64,000 nucleotides of DNA, taken from Phymatolithon calcareum (lineage: Eukaryota > Rhodophyta > Florideophyceae > Hapalidiales). The position numbers and the translations under genes are program-made. The stretch lies in contig OZ345377.1 of NCBI GenBank assembly GCA_977006965.1, positions 434,001 through 498,000 of the forward strand, in the 5' to 3' direction. Below, piece after piece: positions 45,358 through 57,033 of the stretch. The first letter of the stretch is position 1. The number at the start of each line of letters is the position of its first letter. Under the pieces are notes generated by a model, which made no database searches, was not told where the DNA came from, and saw nothing but the letters and a program-made list of their open reading frames with translations.

Positions 45358-46379
45358 GAGGAAATTCACTACATGGCCACCAAAAATTGGCAAAATCCAT
45401 TTCATGGCCATCTCTTGTCAAATCTACTACTCATCCGTTACGAACACGGCGGCGCTCTTTAAGCACGTTGTCGTGTTCATCTACAACGCTCAACGCACAA
45501 CACTCCCGCAGTAACCACTCAGAAATCATGGAAATGAAGAAGCTCGTGCTACAGTTCGGCGACTACGCCAGATCAAGCTTTAAAACGTTGTCAAAGTCGT
45601 GATCTCCCACAACACGTCGATGGGCAAGGCCAACCTCGTGGCGAAGCTGAAAAAAAAACGCCTGACACTCATCTGTAGTCAGCGCACATCTTGCACCTTC
45701 CGCGTTAACGTCAGCGCGCTCAGCTGTTTTGTTCGCAATGAAGAGGAACCATTCAATGTGACATTTTGCAGCGATTACCGTGCTACATGTTCCTGCCGCC
45801 ACTTTGAAGAGCACCAATGGCCATGTATCCGCCGTCATCACTGCACTTTTGTACACCTTTTGGCGCTTGATGCAGCATCGGGTGTCGTTCGACCCGTGGA
45901 ACGAGCACTGGTTCGGGGACGTATGGATGTTGAGAACGTGGGCCAAGCAACATGCCGGCAACATCACGCGTGTTTTAGACACTGGAGACCAGCTCGTACA
46001 GGATGATTTGGTGCTGTTTGACCTTGCGGATAAGCCGGGCCGCAAGCGCAAGAGGCCACACTTGCGGTCCGAAATGAGGGCCCACAACGTCGTCGAGGCG
46101 AAACGAAAACACATCTACAAAGCGGCTCAATCCATGATTATCGACCTTTCCGTTTGCGATGACAGAGATGCTGCTTGCGACGAGGGTCTAAAGCGTAGAG
46201 AGTATCGCGCGCGATAATTTTTACTGTGCCATAGATTGCTTTGACAAACGGCTGAGTACTAGTTTTGGCTACAGTGAGCTATGTTAGTACGCATGGCTAG
46301 GGGCGAGTAGTGGAGATGGCTAGAGATGGCCATGCAGTGAATTTTTCCAATTTTTGGTGGCCATGTAGTGAATTTCCTC
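45358..46379 (+). mobile_element. MULE-type element 1 with perfect 33-bp terminal repeats
   Basis: The left end 45358-45390 and right end 46347-46379 are perfect inverse copies over 33 bp, starting GAGGAAATTCACTACATGGC. A second, inner copy of the end lies at about 46325. The flanks (T-rich) show only an approximate duplication. It carries the C-terminal part of a transposase, so it is a deletion derivative. It is the uninterrupted sister of the element at 16055-17738. Confidence 0.85.
45599..46217 (+). pseudogene. MULE transposase C-terminal region with SWIM-like motif
   Basis: The first frame (to 46006) has FNVTFCSDYRATCSCRHFEE followed by WPC and then a His pair, i.e. a slightly disturbed SWIM zinc finger (CxCx(n)CxH) as in Mutator-like transposases. 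The end continues in a second frame (45780-46217) with KPGRKRKRPHLRSEMRA and the charged tail shared with the copy at 16.5-16.75 kb. The CCHC knuckle of that copy is deleted here. The frameshift makes it inactive. Confidence 0.6.
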
Positions 46380-47403
46380 TTTTCTATTTCTTAGAGCCTT
46401 ACAGTCATGCGAATATACGGGCAAGGCTTCCTCAGGGAGGAGACTTGAAGGTTTTTATTTTGAAGTCCTCAACGCCGGCGCAAGCCGACAACAGAGCAGC
46501 TTCGCATTGCGCTGTGACCCTTCTAGGGAAGTCTACAGCATATCGCCTCCATCATCACACCATCATCTCCTCTTACATCCCGTTTTATAGCATCATTAAC
46601 TTCTCCATCGCTTGTTTCGCTTCCTCTTCTGTTCTACTATTCATGTGCGTCTGCGTTAGGTTGCGTTGAAGGGTTTACAGCACCATCGCTGCTTGTTCGT
46701 CGTAGTTTTCGATATATGCCGAGGGATTTCGCCGTGGGAAGCGGCCGAAAAACCATTTGACTGCCCAAAGTCTCTGTTTTCTCGACTTGATTTGGACTAC
46801 GGGGTTCGGATTCTCGCTCATATCCGCCGCGATTTTGCGTTTTTAGCCTTCTCCGTTTCGCTCCATGCCCAATACTTTCGCAATTTTTCATCCTTGTGGG
46901 TGACCTTTTCTTCCTCGGCCCTCTTCGCTGGAACGTTCAACAGATCGTGCGCTTGGAGGTATCAAATATAGATGTACCTGCGCTAAGACCTCATCATTGC
47001 CCTCGTAATTCTTGCTCCTCTCCAAGTTCCGTTTTGCATGCAGGAGTCGCAGCGCAACCTGTTTTCCTTATATCTTGCGCCTCAGCTCTGGTGGTGTGAA
47101 TTTGCATAGCGTTTGCATTCGATCATTACTCTTCTTAGCAATATGGCTAAATCTTACGGAGTAGAACAGTCCTTCTACCTGATCCGCATGCGCTTGAATG
47201 GACTTCAACTACGGCGTTAGGTGCAGTGCGTATTCCCATCGGCATTGCAGCAGAGCCTTATATATGGATATCCATTTTGTTGTCGTCAGTCCTTTAGCTG
47301 TGAGGCCAATATCCCGGAGGGCGAGGAGCATACCTTTCGCTTTGGAAAGGCGTTTCAGGATGTCGTGGTCGATTACACCTATATTGTCGATCGATGTACC
47401 GAA

Positions 47404-48418
47404 CTATTCCATTCGGGGGGTTTCGTGGAGCTCGGACGCCGCTAATCTGAAATTTCGCTGGAACAGGCCCGGGTATATTAGAACTTCGTATTTTCCTTTT
47501 TTTGTATTCCACGACATGCCATTCTCTCTTGCCCAGCTTTTCGCCGCATCTAACAGCCACTGCATGCCATCAGAGTTTTTAGCTTGTAGCTGTACGACAT
47601 CTGCGAAGTGTAAGTTGATAAGCGCGGTGACAATCCGGCGACTTTCCATGCGAAGGTGTCCATGAACATGTTGTAAAGACAGGGACTCAGAGAAGAGCCA
47701 TGGGGCACTCCGCGATCGATCAGGAGCAACTGGTTTTCCACTTCTCCGGCTGCGGTGATCCACGACGGCTTCAGTAAGTACTTGAAAATATCTGCGATAT
47801 CTTTGGGTAGGCATGACACGACTCTGCGTTGGAGGATATCTCGTGGGACGCGGTCATATGCGGAGGAAAGGTCGAGGATCGCGACGCGTGGGACGCGGTC
47901 ATATGCGGAGGAAAGGTGGAGGACCGCGACAAATCGGTGGCCTCGCTTCGTTCTCGTCGCTCTTAGGATCGCGAGTTCCGTCTCTTTGTTCTTCTGGAAG
48001 CCCAGCTGGAACTGGTTCAATTTCTATCGTTCACGTATCGCAGAGTCGATCGCGGAGTCAATAATCTTTCGCACTTGGCTGAGAAGCGATATTGGGCCGT
48101 AGTTCCCTGGGATGTGGACTGTTCTTTTCTTGTAGATGCGAATGAGGACTTCTCGGCGCCATTGCGTTGGTAGACATCGAAGTTTTCCGCACGTTTCCCA
48201 AAGCGTCGCAAGAAGGTCACAAATCAATCCAGGGCTTGCTTGTAGCATTTCGACGGCGATTGTATGCCGGCCGAGTGCTTTTCTGCGCGGTGCTCGCAAT
48301 AGCGCGTCTTTGATACCCGTTCGCATTTTCTTGGAGAGCACGAAGCTTTCTATCACAGGTTTCCACGACTTATACGCGCTATACACATTCGCGATATGAA
48401 CTGCGAACCGCTTAGGGT
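47404..48418 (-). pseudogene. LINE reverse transcriptase, degenerate
   Basis: Motifs in order on the minus strand: WRREVLIRIYKK and a YGPISLLS stretch (the NYRPISLL block), FQKNKETELAILR, DLSSAYDRVPRDIL (motif A), GVPHGSSLSPCLYN (motif B) and FADVVQL in another frame (motif C, where the usual second Asp is Val). There is an internal duplication in which the SSAYDRVPR segment appears twice. The frameshifts and the lost catalytic Asp make it inactive. Confidence 0.75.
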
Positions 48419-48426
48419 GTACTGTA

Positions 48427-50173
48427 CAGAGCTCGGACCCAATATATTGGGATTGCAATACATTGCAATATGGAATTTCAATGTGAAATTGCGGAGAGCT
48501 CCAGTTTTGCAATTCGGGTTGCATCGTCTAGGCTCCATCCGTATGCTACGTGGATTCATGTCACGCGAACGAATCCGTTTTGTTCGCTTACCGGCTAATA
48601 TCGAAATGCGGCTTGAATTTAACCTTTCCAAGGGCATCAGCTGCACGTACAACGTAGTGATGCAGTGTTACGTAGACTGTGAAACACAGCATCAAGCGCT
48701 GTACAATACAGTCTCAAAGAACGGCGGTACTTCTAACCTGATCCACACTCCACCGAGCACGAGGGCCCCTAGTCGCCATGAGCAAGACGAGTCCTAAAGA
48801 AATCGTGTTCGCATTAATGCCGTTCGTTTGCAATTTGAAGCGACATGAGATCGAGAGAACGACAGGCGCCTCGTTCGAAAGAGACTTCCTGTGGCACCGG
48901 TGCCCGAGGCCGAGCTGCACCACTCCTATTGTATCATTCATCGAGAACACCGGCTACAGGAATCCGTACGACCACCTCAAACGAAGCTAAGCCAAGGGCC
49001 AAACCCGATCTGAACAGGACAACTCTAAAGCTCCTCTACGAGGCGCTGCTCGCGATCAGCAGAAAGGCGGTACAATACGCTCCCACTTCGAAGTCCGGTC
49101 TATGTCTGCGTATGAAAAATCAGGCGTATATTCGATTGATTGTCATGAAAAATCAGCCGTTGGCGCACGTTGAATACACCGAAGTGCCCAAGTTCTGTCG
49201 CCATGTCAAGCTATCCGTCAGGACGGTCTTCCCTGTGTTCTTTTAACTCGTCTAGCTCGTTGAGAGCCAAATCGCTGCCGAACCGGAGGGTACTCACGGT
49301 GCTATACTGTACGACGGGTGGTCTTGCAACAGCGTGCATTACGTTGCGGCTATCTCTTCATATTGCACTACGTGTACATCACGTATAGATGCTCGCTCGG
49401 CATCAATTGTCGTGCCTCGCCTTACATTACTGGGAATGTCTCCAATGGGCCAGATTGCCTAGGAGTACAGAGAAGATGGTGAAACCACTGGTGAAGCCAC
49501 AAATTTCAACTCCGAGGCACACATTTAATTTTCCGTGAGGCACTAGTTTTTCTCAAAGTCAACGATCGATTCTGGAATGCCGAAATGATGAGTGAGGGGA
49601 TCAATAGATCGCGCTTGGAGAAGATGGAAGCTCGAATCGTAATGAAGTGGATTTTATTTAGAAGGTACCATGTGTTTCATTTGAATGCAAGTCGGCACCT
49701 TTCTTGCTTATGTACTTTATCGTCGATTCTTTTTCTTATTGGCTCTTTGTCTTCCTTTTTTGATTAATCTTTACTTATTCTCTCCTCTTTGATATTCTCT
49801 TTTCTTTGATTTGTGCTTTTCTTTAATTCGTGCTTTTCCTCACCTCAGTACTAATCCAGCCTGTCGAACCTTATCTTGCAAGTTCGTAATGGGTTTGTGA
49901 GCATGTTTCTGAAGTATGGTCATTCGAGAAAGCTCTAATCAAAGGCCGCGAGGTCATGGAAGAGCTCATAAGGCAGCTACATATTATGTTGATGTTGAAC
50001 GCGAGTTAGTTTAATGTTTGATGGAAATGTTCATTCCTGAGGTAAAGAAGACTACCCTTGAATGCCCGCCTTGGTGCATTGCAATATTATTGCAAGATTC
50101 ATCCCGGAGCAATTTATATTGCGCATTGCAACTTTAGCAGCAATCTCTTGCAATTGAATTGTTCCGAGCCCTG
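48427..50173 (+). mobile_element. hAT-like element, 1747 bp, inside the LINE
   Basis: The left end CAGAGCTCGGACCCAAT and right end ATTGTTCCGAGCCCTG are imperfect inverse repeats. The 8-bp flanks GTACTGTA (48419-48426) and GTACTGGA (50174-50181) match in 7 of 8 bases, as expected for hAT. TTGCAAT-type subterminal repeats lie at both ends. It encodes a BED-finger-like segment and short fragments in other frames, such as YIRLIVMKNQPLAHVEYTE, which resembles a conserved stretch of hAT transposases; the rest is lost. Confidence 0.75.
48778..48990 (+). pseudogene. hAT transposase N-terminus with BED-like zinc finger
   Basis: 70 aa with an FLWHRCPRPSCTT stretch and GYRNPYDHLKRS, the C-x(n)-C...GY-x-N-x-x-x-HL layout of BED fingers, then a stop. 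Later fragments (for example 48985-49246) continue the transposase in another frame. Confidence 0.45.
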
Positions 50174-50982
50174 GTACTGGATGAACTAATGCTCGGTTCA
50201 TGCTGCTTCTCTTCCGTCTACATCACAGGATCTTACTCATGGAAGTCGTGTCTTGACGTGCTGATTGATCGTCAATGTCTTCTACGAACTTGTTGTACTG
50301 TCCCGTTTTCGCCTTCCATACGCATGAACGCATCTTTTGGTGGAACATCAAGTACTTTTCCAGGTCAGCTTCTCTTTTGGTCCGAGTCGCTTTCGGCTTC
50401 CTCAAGTGCTATCCTCACCAGGGCTGCTCTTCTCTTATGTCTGGTATTCTATCTGGGCCTCTAACATGTACTCGATTGTTTTTGATAGCTCTTCGTAAAA
50501 GCATATTTTGATATACTGTGCTGTTCGAAAACAATATCTTTACAGAGCAAGACCTACTGATGTTCACCACATCTACTAAACACCAGAAAGTAGCCTGTAG
50601 CCACCATGCTAATCAGCTGTGCCTTGGCCTCCGTCATCACTTCCTCGTCGAATGTTCTATAATTACCTATTCCGAAGTTTGCTGAGGTGCGTTCCTAAAT
50701 CTTCGCTAGTCGACCGGACGTACATGGATAATGGCTTTTCCTTGACTGACACTTCCACCCATTTTGCGTGGATGCATCCCTTGGCTCTTGCCGCCCATGC
50801 ATAACGAATCCGGTCATAACCTCGCTGACTGGTTCGCAGCTTCGCAAGCCGCTTTTGTCTTCACCAATAGTAGCATACCATATGCATGAAAATCCCCAAG
50901 TTAATAAACTCATGCGTAAGCCGTAGGTGCGCGACGATACTTGCGCGGAGCGAAACAGCATCTGCAGTCCGCAAGCTTCAGT

Positions 50983-51870
50983 TCAGAATGGCCCCTCAAA
51001 TCGCGCGGCCTGCGAAGAGAAAAGACGAACGTCCCACGTGACGGACATGCGATGGTCGAAGTAGTTCCTCGGCATTTCCCTTGCTTTCCAGTTAAACTGG
51101 GCGAGCAGGACATCAAAAGAGACTTGGTTGTAGAGCATGCTCTCCGTGTATGCGGCAATTCGGCAGGAATGTGATTGGTATACGCACCCGGCTGGTGCCT
51201 CTACCCCTAGCAGGATCAATGTCGTTCTTACCGCTGTATTGAGGTCGGGAAGAGACCCGCGTATCCCGAAAAGAAGCTCTTCCGGCTCTCTCATGCCCAA
51301 CCAGCGCGTCACAAGAGCTACAGTGGAGCGCTTGTACCCTTCAATAGCCTCAAAGTTAAATCGCCTTGCCCCAAGTCTGGCGGCCGCACGTACGGTGTGA
51401 CCTTTAAGTGCTGTCACTACGCATGTCCAACCAGCCTCGTCGTCATCGATAGTGAAGCCAGCGGTTGGCATTTGCTGGACATAGCTTGCTCGCAGGCCAT
51501 GTACACGAGCCATCACGATCATTGCGCAATCCCTGATGGTACCATTCTCGGTCGTCCTCTGCCCAAGCTCCATGATCTGTCGGGAAACTGAGGCTGGCAA
51601 GCCTATACGAACATTTCCTTCGCCAGAAACACACTCATCTTCGTCTTGGTAGGCTTTGCATACCTGATTCAGTATAAAGCTCTGAGTTCGATCCGGCAGT
51701 CTAGGGTGACCGAGGCTGAAAAGAGCCGTACGTACGCCCGACAGATAACCAGACAGTGACCTCCATGCGATCTTCTTGCCTTCATCGCGCTGACTGCGCT
51801 CATTGAGCCACCCAATCCATCCAACGAGGTCATGAACCGTCGCCGGATACGCGCGACGGTACTGATCCAT
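50983..51870 (-). pseudogene. Tyrosine recombinase of the Ngaro-like element
   Basis: About 295 aa of open frame from ATG 51870; homology continues upstream in other frames to about 52080. Conserved catalytic positions are visible: Arg in RVHGLRAS, His-x-x-Arg in SHSCRIAAYTES, and the Tyr in MPRNYFDHR. It would join the circular cDNA to the target without target duplication. The N-terminal part is frameshifted, so this copy is not intact. Confidence 0.75.
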
Positions 51871-52372
51871 GTACAAATTGAACAGTTTGAGCTGCGATGC
51901 TTTCCGGTCGATAGTCGTTTTGTCCTTTGCTTGCGTAGCAGTCTAGCGGCGGCGGCTGTTGATTCATGATTACCAAGGCATTTGTCGAGATATCCCAAGA
52001 TTGCTTCTTTGAGCTGCCCGCCTTGTCTCGAGCCAGCTCCTTCGCTCAAACCCGACCACCGTCGTTTCAGCTGAATCATTTGGGTGCTCTCTCCGATGGG
52101 AGGGTTTTCGTAGGAAGGCTAGTAGCCGAGAATTCTCTGTCGCCCATGTTTACCACTCCCACCGCCACGCTCCAGCGGGTGTTGATCGTTCGACGTCCCA
52201 CTAGCGCAGCCCGGGTCTGCATTCCCATCGGAATCCAAGAGTTGCAAATGGCTCGCGCCGCAGGATACCATAGTTGATTCGGCCAGTCTGGCACTACTAG
52301 AAGACCCTTGCCGCCCTCCCTGTTCAGCTTCCATAGCGTTAGAGACTCGAGGTCCAGCGGTGGATTCAGAAG

Positions 52373-54141
52373 TCACGCTACCCCATCGCTCCAGTCCTGT
52401 GTCAGTACGGAGAGATTTGTACGTCGCTGAGCCCTTGGGTGCTCTAAGCTCATCCTCCGATAGTGGAAAGTGGGTTTTCCCGGATCCACTGAAAACCAGC
52501 TTCTTAGCAAGATCAATGCGGCTCTGCTGAGTTGTATGTCGCCCGGGTCCCAAGCTCTGCTTAGTCTGTCGGCGTGCACGTTCACCGCCGATGGGATCCA
52601 CCGCACGTCTAACCCAAGTCGGCGGGCTTCTATGCGGCGTTTCAGGCGCCTCAATAGTGGATAACTTCGTCCGACGCTGTGCACATGTTTCGCACAATAA
52701 ACCGACAGGCGCTGTTGTCTTGATAGCATCGAATCTCCGTCCACTGCCCTTCTGCACGGCCGTTCGCATCTGCAAGATCGGCTGTGTGCTCAAGTGTTTC
52801 GCACATTCCGTAGAGCTCGCGCCACAGAATTGTGTGGCGCTGCTGACTCGGAGTCCAGATTCCCTGCCATTCGGACTCCCCAGCTTGGCCTGGAACGTCG
52901 GCCCCTCGAGCCGATGCTGTTCCACCCCATCCTAGGTCGGAAGCATCCGAATGTACTGTCATCACAGATTCTGTTGGCTGCATTGGACGCCCGCACGGAC
53001 CGAGGCGAACTCAGTAGCGTAAGTCCCGCACGCTCTGCGCCGACAGCCGCGTCCGTAATTTCCCGCCGATCTTCTTCCAGCTCCCATTTAGAGCCCTGTA
53101 TGATGCCCGGTTGTAGAACCGGGTCAGTGGTACTGCCAACATAAGCGATGTCGTTACCCCTAGGAACGTGGACAGCAGGCGCACGGACACCCAGCGCCGA
53201 CCGAACCTTGCCTCGCGAAGCAATGCCTTCGGCATACGTCTTACCCGACGTTTCTTGTCTTCCGGCACTGAAAGCTCCATTCGCACAGTGTCGAAGATGA
53301 ACCCCAAATGCTTCAACCGTTGAACACCGCTTCCTCAGCATCCTTTTGTTCGGTGTCGCGCAACCCCGATCTTCATCGACGACGCATCTATTCGTACTGA
53401 TGCCCTCCAACAGTATCGACCCGTCGCAACGCCCCATCGCCTTGGAATTACGAGTACGTCGTCCAGATACACAAGCACCAAACAGCCCCACGAGCGAATC
53501 TTCTTTATGACTGGTGCTAACAATCGGGTGAACCAGTAGGCTGAAGGGCCCCACCCGAACGGAAGGGCGATACATTGGTAGTACTTCCCGTTGTACTGGA
53601 AGCAGAAGTAGTCTTGCATGTCGGGGTGTTGCTTGAGATGTCTGTAGCCTGATTCCACGTCGAACGCGAGCATGTGGTCTCCTTGGCTGACGTGAGCACA
53701 GAATTCGGCAGCACTCTCCATCCGTACAGATCTCTTCTTGAAGAACCGGGATACTTTGCTCAAATTGACTACAAAGCGTCCTTTCGCTCTATCTTCGCGC
53801 TCCTGCCAGACGGTAAACGCGCTTGAGATGAGTAGACCCTTCTTCTGTACGCGGTTCAAGTCTTCTGGTGATAGTCCGCGATAGATTTGGTCATTTCCCG
53901 AGCACCCTTTCCTCAAATCTTCCTCCCCGAACTCAAGAGATCGTTCGTCCTGGGGAATTGCCCCGAGCGCTGTTAGACTGTGTACGTAGTTGACTGGCTC
54001 GTCGAGGACCCCATCGTCGATCGTCTTTAGCATAGTATGGTCCGAGCCGGCGATTTTCCGCCACTCCGCAAGACAGTATGCGACGACGTCGTAATGCGGT
54101 GATAGTCTTTCCGCCCGACGCGCCGGCTTCGACAATCTCAT
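52373..54141 (-). pseudogene. Reverse transcriptase and RNase H of the Ngaro-like element
   Basis: RT: AFDVESGYRHLKQHP (motif A), IALPFGWGPSAYWFTRLL (motif B), LVYLDDVLVIP (motif C, both Asp present), then KHLGFIFD and further. RNase H: VHSDASDLGWGG, RELYGMCE and YQDNSA (Asp, Glu, Asp), then DVRWIPSAVNVHADRLSRAW after a frame change near 52670. In-frame TGA codons lie at 53335 and 53011. The block order is normal, but the copy cannot make a full polyprotein. Confidence 0.8.
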
Positions 54142-54808
54142 TGTTTATCACCGCCTTCGCTGGTAAAAGCGCCGCCCGACTTATGGACGACCGCTTTTGC
54201 CTGCTGTTTGGCGGTTTCAGAGAGCGAGAAGCGACGAAACTCGCTCTGTGCCGTCTGGAGAGACTCTGAGTAAGCTCTGGAGTACATGCCCGTGTGGCGA
54301 GCCTCGAAGGCTTCACACTGAGAATTGGCGATAGCGAGTCCATGCACAAGGACTTGTTTGAAGTAGTCTCTTCTTGCCATCGCGATCTCGTCGGCAACCG
54401 TGCTGAACGCGAATGATAGACCCAAGAAAATGGCGTGCTCGTCCTTTCCGCCGCCATCTTCGCCGAGCTTAGCCTTACGCTTTGCGCACGACGCCAGCGC
54501 GTTGTACACACCGAACCCATTTAGGTACGATAATTCGTGCTTGTCCACAGTTGGCAGCACGGCTTCGAGCTGCGTACGAAAGCACTGGTGTCACGGAAGA
54601 ATCACGGCTGACGCCGGGCTTCGTCGGTAAGGCAGAAGGGGCTCGGCAGACAGCCGTTCCCAATAAGTCGCTTATGTGACTCTAGAACTGCAGCGTAGGC
54701 CGCCAACAGATCGTCCGCTAGGTCCTCAAGCTTGGTGTCGAAATCTTTTGTGAGCTTGCCCTCAGCCGCACGGGCTTTGGCGTGGAATTCGTTAACGGGG
54801 TGCGACAT
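54138..54808 (-). pseudogene. Gag-like ORF of the Ngaro-like element
   Basis: Starts at ATG 54808 (MSHPVNEFHAKARAAEG), then after a frame change continues in 54560-54138 with a helical, Ala- and Lys-rich sequence (FAFSTVADEIAMARRDYFKQ). The position before RT and the composition fit a gag protein. At least one frameshift is needed. Confidence 0.5.
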
Positions 54809-55269
54809 ACCAATCGGTTGCCACGCAATCGCTTATGCGATGGAGAAATGATAGGCTGCGAACGGCAGATGCCGTGATACCTTTCGCGAGAAAGGAAAGC
54901 ACTGCCCGATTTTATGGCATTGTCGTCGCCGCACGCCTCTTATAGTCTTCCAAGTGGGCTGGTGCACGCCCAGACTGTCAGTAGTACGCGGCGTCGGCAA
55001 ATGGAACCTTTCCGTTCGCAATAATTTTGGCCCCGAGTGTTGCCCCCGTGCTGTCGTTCGCTTTCATCCGCCTCGATAACGGGATAGTCGAACGGACGTA
55101 CATGGATAATGGCTTTTCCTTGACTGACACTTCCGCCCATTGTGCGTGGATGCATCCGTTAGCTCTTGCCGCCCATGCATAACGAATCCGGTCATAACCT
55201 CGCTGACTGGTTCGCAGCTTCGCACGCCGCTTTTGTCTTCACCAATAGTAGCATACCATATGCATGATA

Positions 55270-56411
55270 ATGTTTGGTTTGGAAATTCGATTTCGACCTT
55301 CACTTGTAACGTGTCAAGAAGTGTCTCACATTACTTGGCCTCGTTGCTGTGCTTTGTAGCGTGGTGAAACTCAACTGCAACCGTCTCTGTGTCTTCTTAA
55401 CGAGACCGCATGACCTTGAGAACCTCATACTTTGGTACATAACATAGGGAAAAGGCGTGACGGTGAGATCCACAGGCTAGTTCGGCAAAATTCAAAGAAC
55501 TCCCTTGCAAGAGTGAGGGCTATGTACTCAAGTTGCTCTTTCGCAGGAAAGAGAGAATTATTGGTGCGCCTACTCTCCAGGACAAATGTTTTCAATAACA
55601 CACAGTACTGTATCTCAAGGTCTAGATTTTCCAGCTGCGCACTGGTATGAACTCACGAGCAACCTGAAGTTCACTTCTTGGAAAAACTGCAACAAACTTA
55701 TCATAAGTTTGCCCATTTCTGTCGTGCTCTGTACCAGTTACCTCACTGTCGCGGATGGAGTGTCGCAAGAATAGTAAGTTTGTTGTCTTGATTCGATGTA
55801 CACGTGCGCAATAAGGTTGTTAGCCTGGATAGCAAAGCACCAAGCATCCATGGGTAGAGGAGACCCAGCTTACACTTAATGCGCGGGATCATTGTATGAT
55901 AGCTTTATCTCGAGGCACACCTTAGTATAGTCGACAATGCCAAAGCGAGGGAGAAGAGGGATCATCAAGTTCAAACTATTTCTATCGTTAAATTAAAGTC
56001 ATTTTCATTCATCCTACCATCTCGGTGAAGAACCAACGTTCGCCACAAGCGGGACGAGAGACCCCGTACCCTACGTCGCGTGTAGGGGGAGACACCAGCT
56101 AGCGATTCGACGATCGGTTGGAATCTCCGCCAAACGTAATAGTACTCCGATGAGCATTGCGTTTGGCACTTGCAGGTTACCGGCCCAAGTTCTGTCCCCG
56201 TCCACGACCGGAGCGCGTTCCCGTTCTACTCCGTGTACTACAAGTGAATCGTATCGATATACGATTTAGTCAAGTTCATTAAACACGCAAACATCGTAAT
56301 TAGCGGTCCGCGGCTTAAAATCTTGAAGACCAGTGACATGGAGAGATGCTCTTCTCTATGAATGGGCACTGAGAGTATATTTAAAACACCTTCTGAATGT
56401 TTGCAACATTG
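55270..56411. other. No supportable gene
   Basis: Short ORFs only; no terminal repeats or motifs recognised. Confidence 0.35.
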
Positions 56412-57033
56412 ATGGAAATGTACGAAAAAGACGAGAAAGAACTAGACCTCAAAGAGCTCATGGCAACGAAAAAGCGTATAACTGGAGACGACCTGCTGAA
56501 TATATCAGGAGGAAATGTTCCCCTTGCGCCTTGTAAGGCATAAGACGCGTCTCGAAGAGACAGAAGTATAATCTGGTAGAGAGGACATAACGGAAGCAAC
56601 GAAATACGTTGAGCGCCTCAAGGAATTTGGCGACTTGCGAAAAGCCTTACAAAAAGCAAAACAGAGAGCACTATCGAACAAGAACCTCAGAAGAGAAATA
56701 ACCGAGATATGAGCACAGGAAGAAAATGGAAGATCAGTGAAGATTCCCATTCAATCGACCTAACTAGCGGGGAACCTCTGCTTAAGGGACAGGACGTCAC
56801 GGCTGAGATGCCCGAAGCTGATATTTAACAGAGTGCCGTTGTGGAGAAAATCAATATTGTGTGAGTACTTTGGTACCACAGCGGTAATTTAGCTGATTGC
56901 GCTCCAACGCATTTTATCATCATCGCAGATGGGCTCTGATGTAGAAGGTGAGTACAAGCGACTCACAAGTCCCCTTCGTAGTGGAGAAATTCGAATTAAG
57001 GAAGTAATGAGTGACCAGACTACGATACATTAG
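56412..57033 (+). pseudogene. Broken gene of an unknown family, copy 2
   Basis: Begins with a charged reading (MEMYEKDEKELDLKELMATK), is interrupted by stops, and has further Lys/Glu-rich helical fragments (KYVERLKEFGDLRKALQKAK). The last part (56824-57033) has FNRVPLWRKSIL, a TAG, ALQRILSSSQM, then EYKRLTSPLRSGEIRIKEV and a stop. This end aligns with 17406-17621 at protein level with many silent changes. Function unknown; the helical character suggests a coiled coil. Confidence 0.45.

Larger units (their letters stand above)
46400..50640 (-). mobile_element. LINE (non-LTR retrotransposon), split by a hAT element
   Basis: Minus strand. A linker region between endonuclease and reverse transcriptase lies at about 50510-50182, the RT at 48418-47404, an IYKALLQCRWEYALHLTP segment near 47290-47235, and the FGRFP C-terminal motif near 46790-46740; the tail ends about 46400. 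The hAT at 48427-50173 sits in the coding region. Leaving it out with one target copy restores one frame across the joint. The 5' part upstream of the linker is missing or unrecognised; the right limit is approximate. All parts are degenerate. Confidence 0.65.
50659..55267 (-). mobile_element. Ngaro-like tyrosine-recombinase retrotransposon (DIRS superfamily)
   Basis: About 4.6 kb. Order on the minus strand: gag-like ORF, reverse transcriptase with RNase H, tyrosine recombinase. Flanking repeats are in direct orientation: 50705-50888 matches 55085-55267, and 54888-55085 has its counterpart in the solo copy at 44.9-45.1 kb. There is no inverted terminal repeat, and only about 300 bp between RNase H and recombinase, too little for the methyltransferase found in DIRS1-type elements. 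Both facts point to the Ngaro type. Several stops and frameshifts show it is inactive. Confidence 0.75.
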
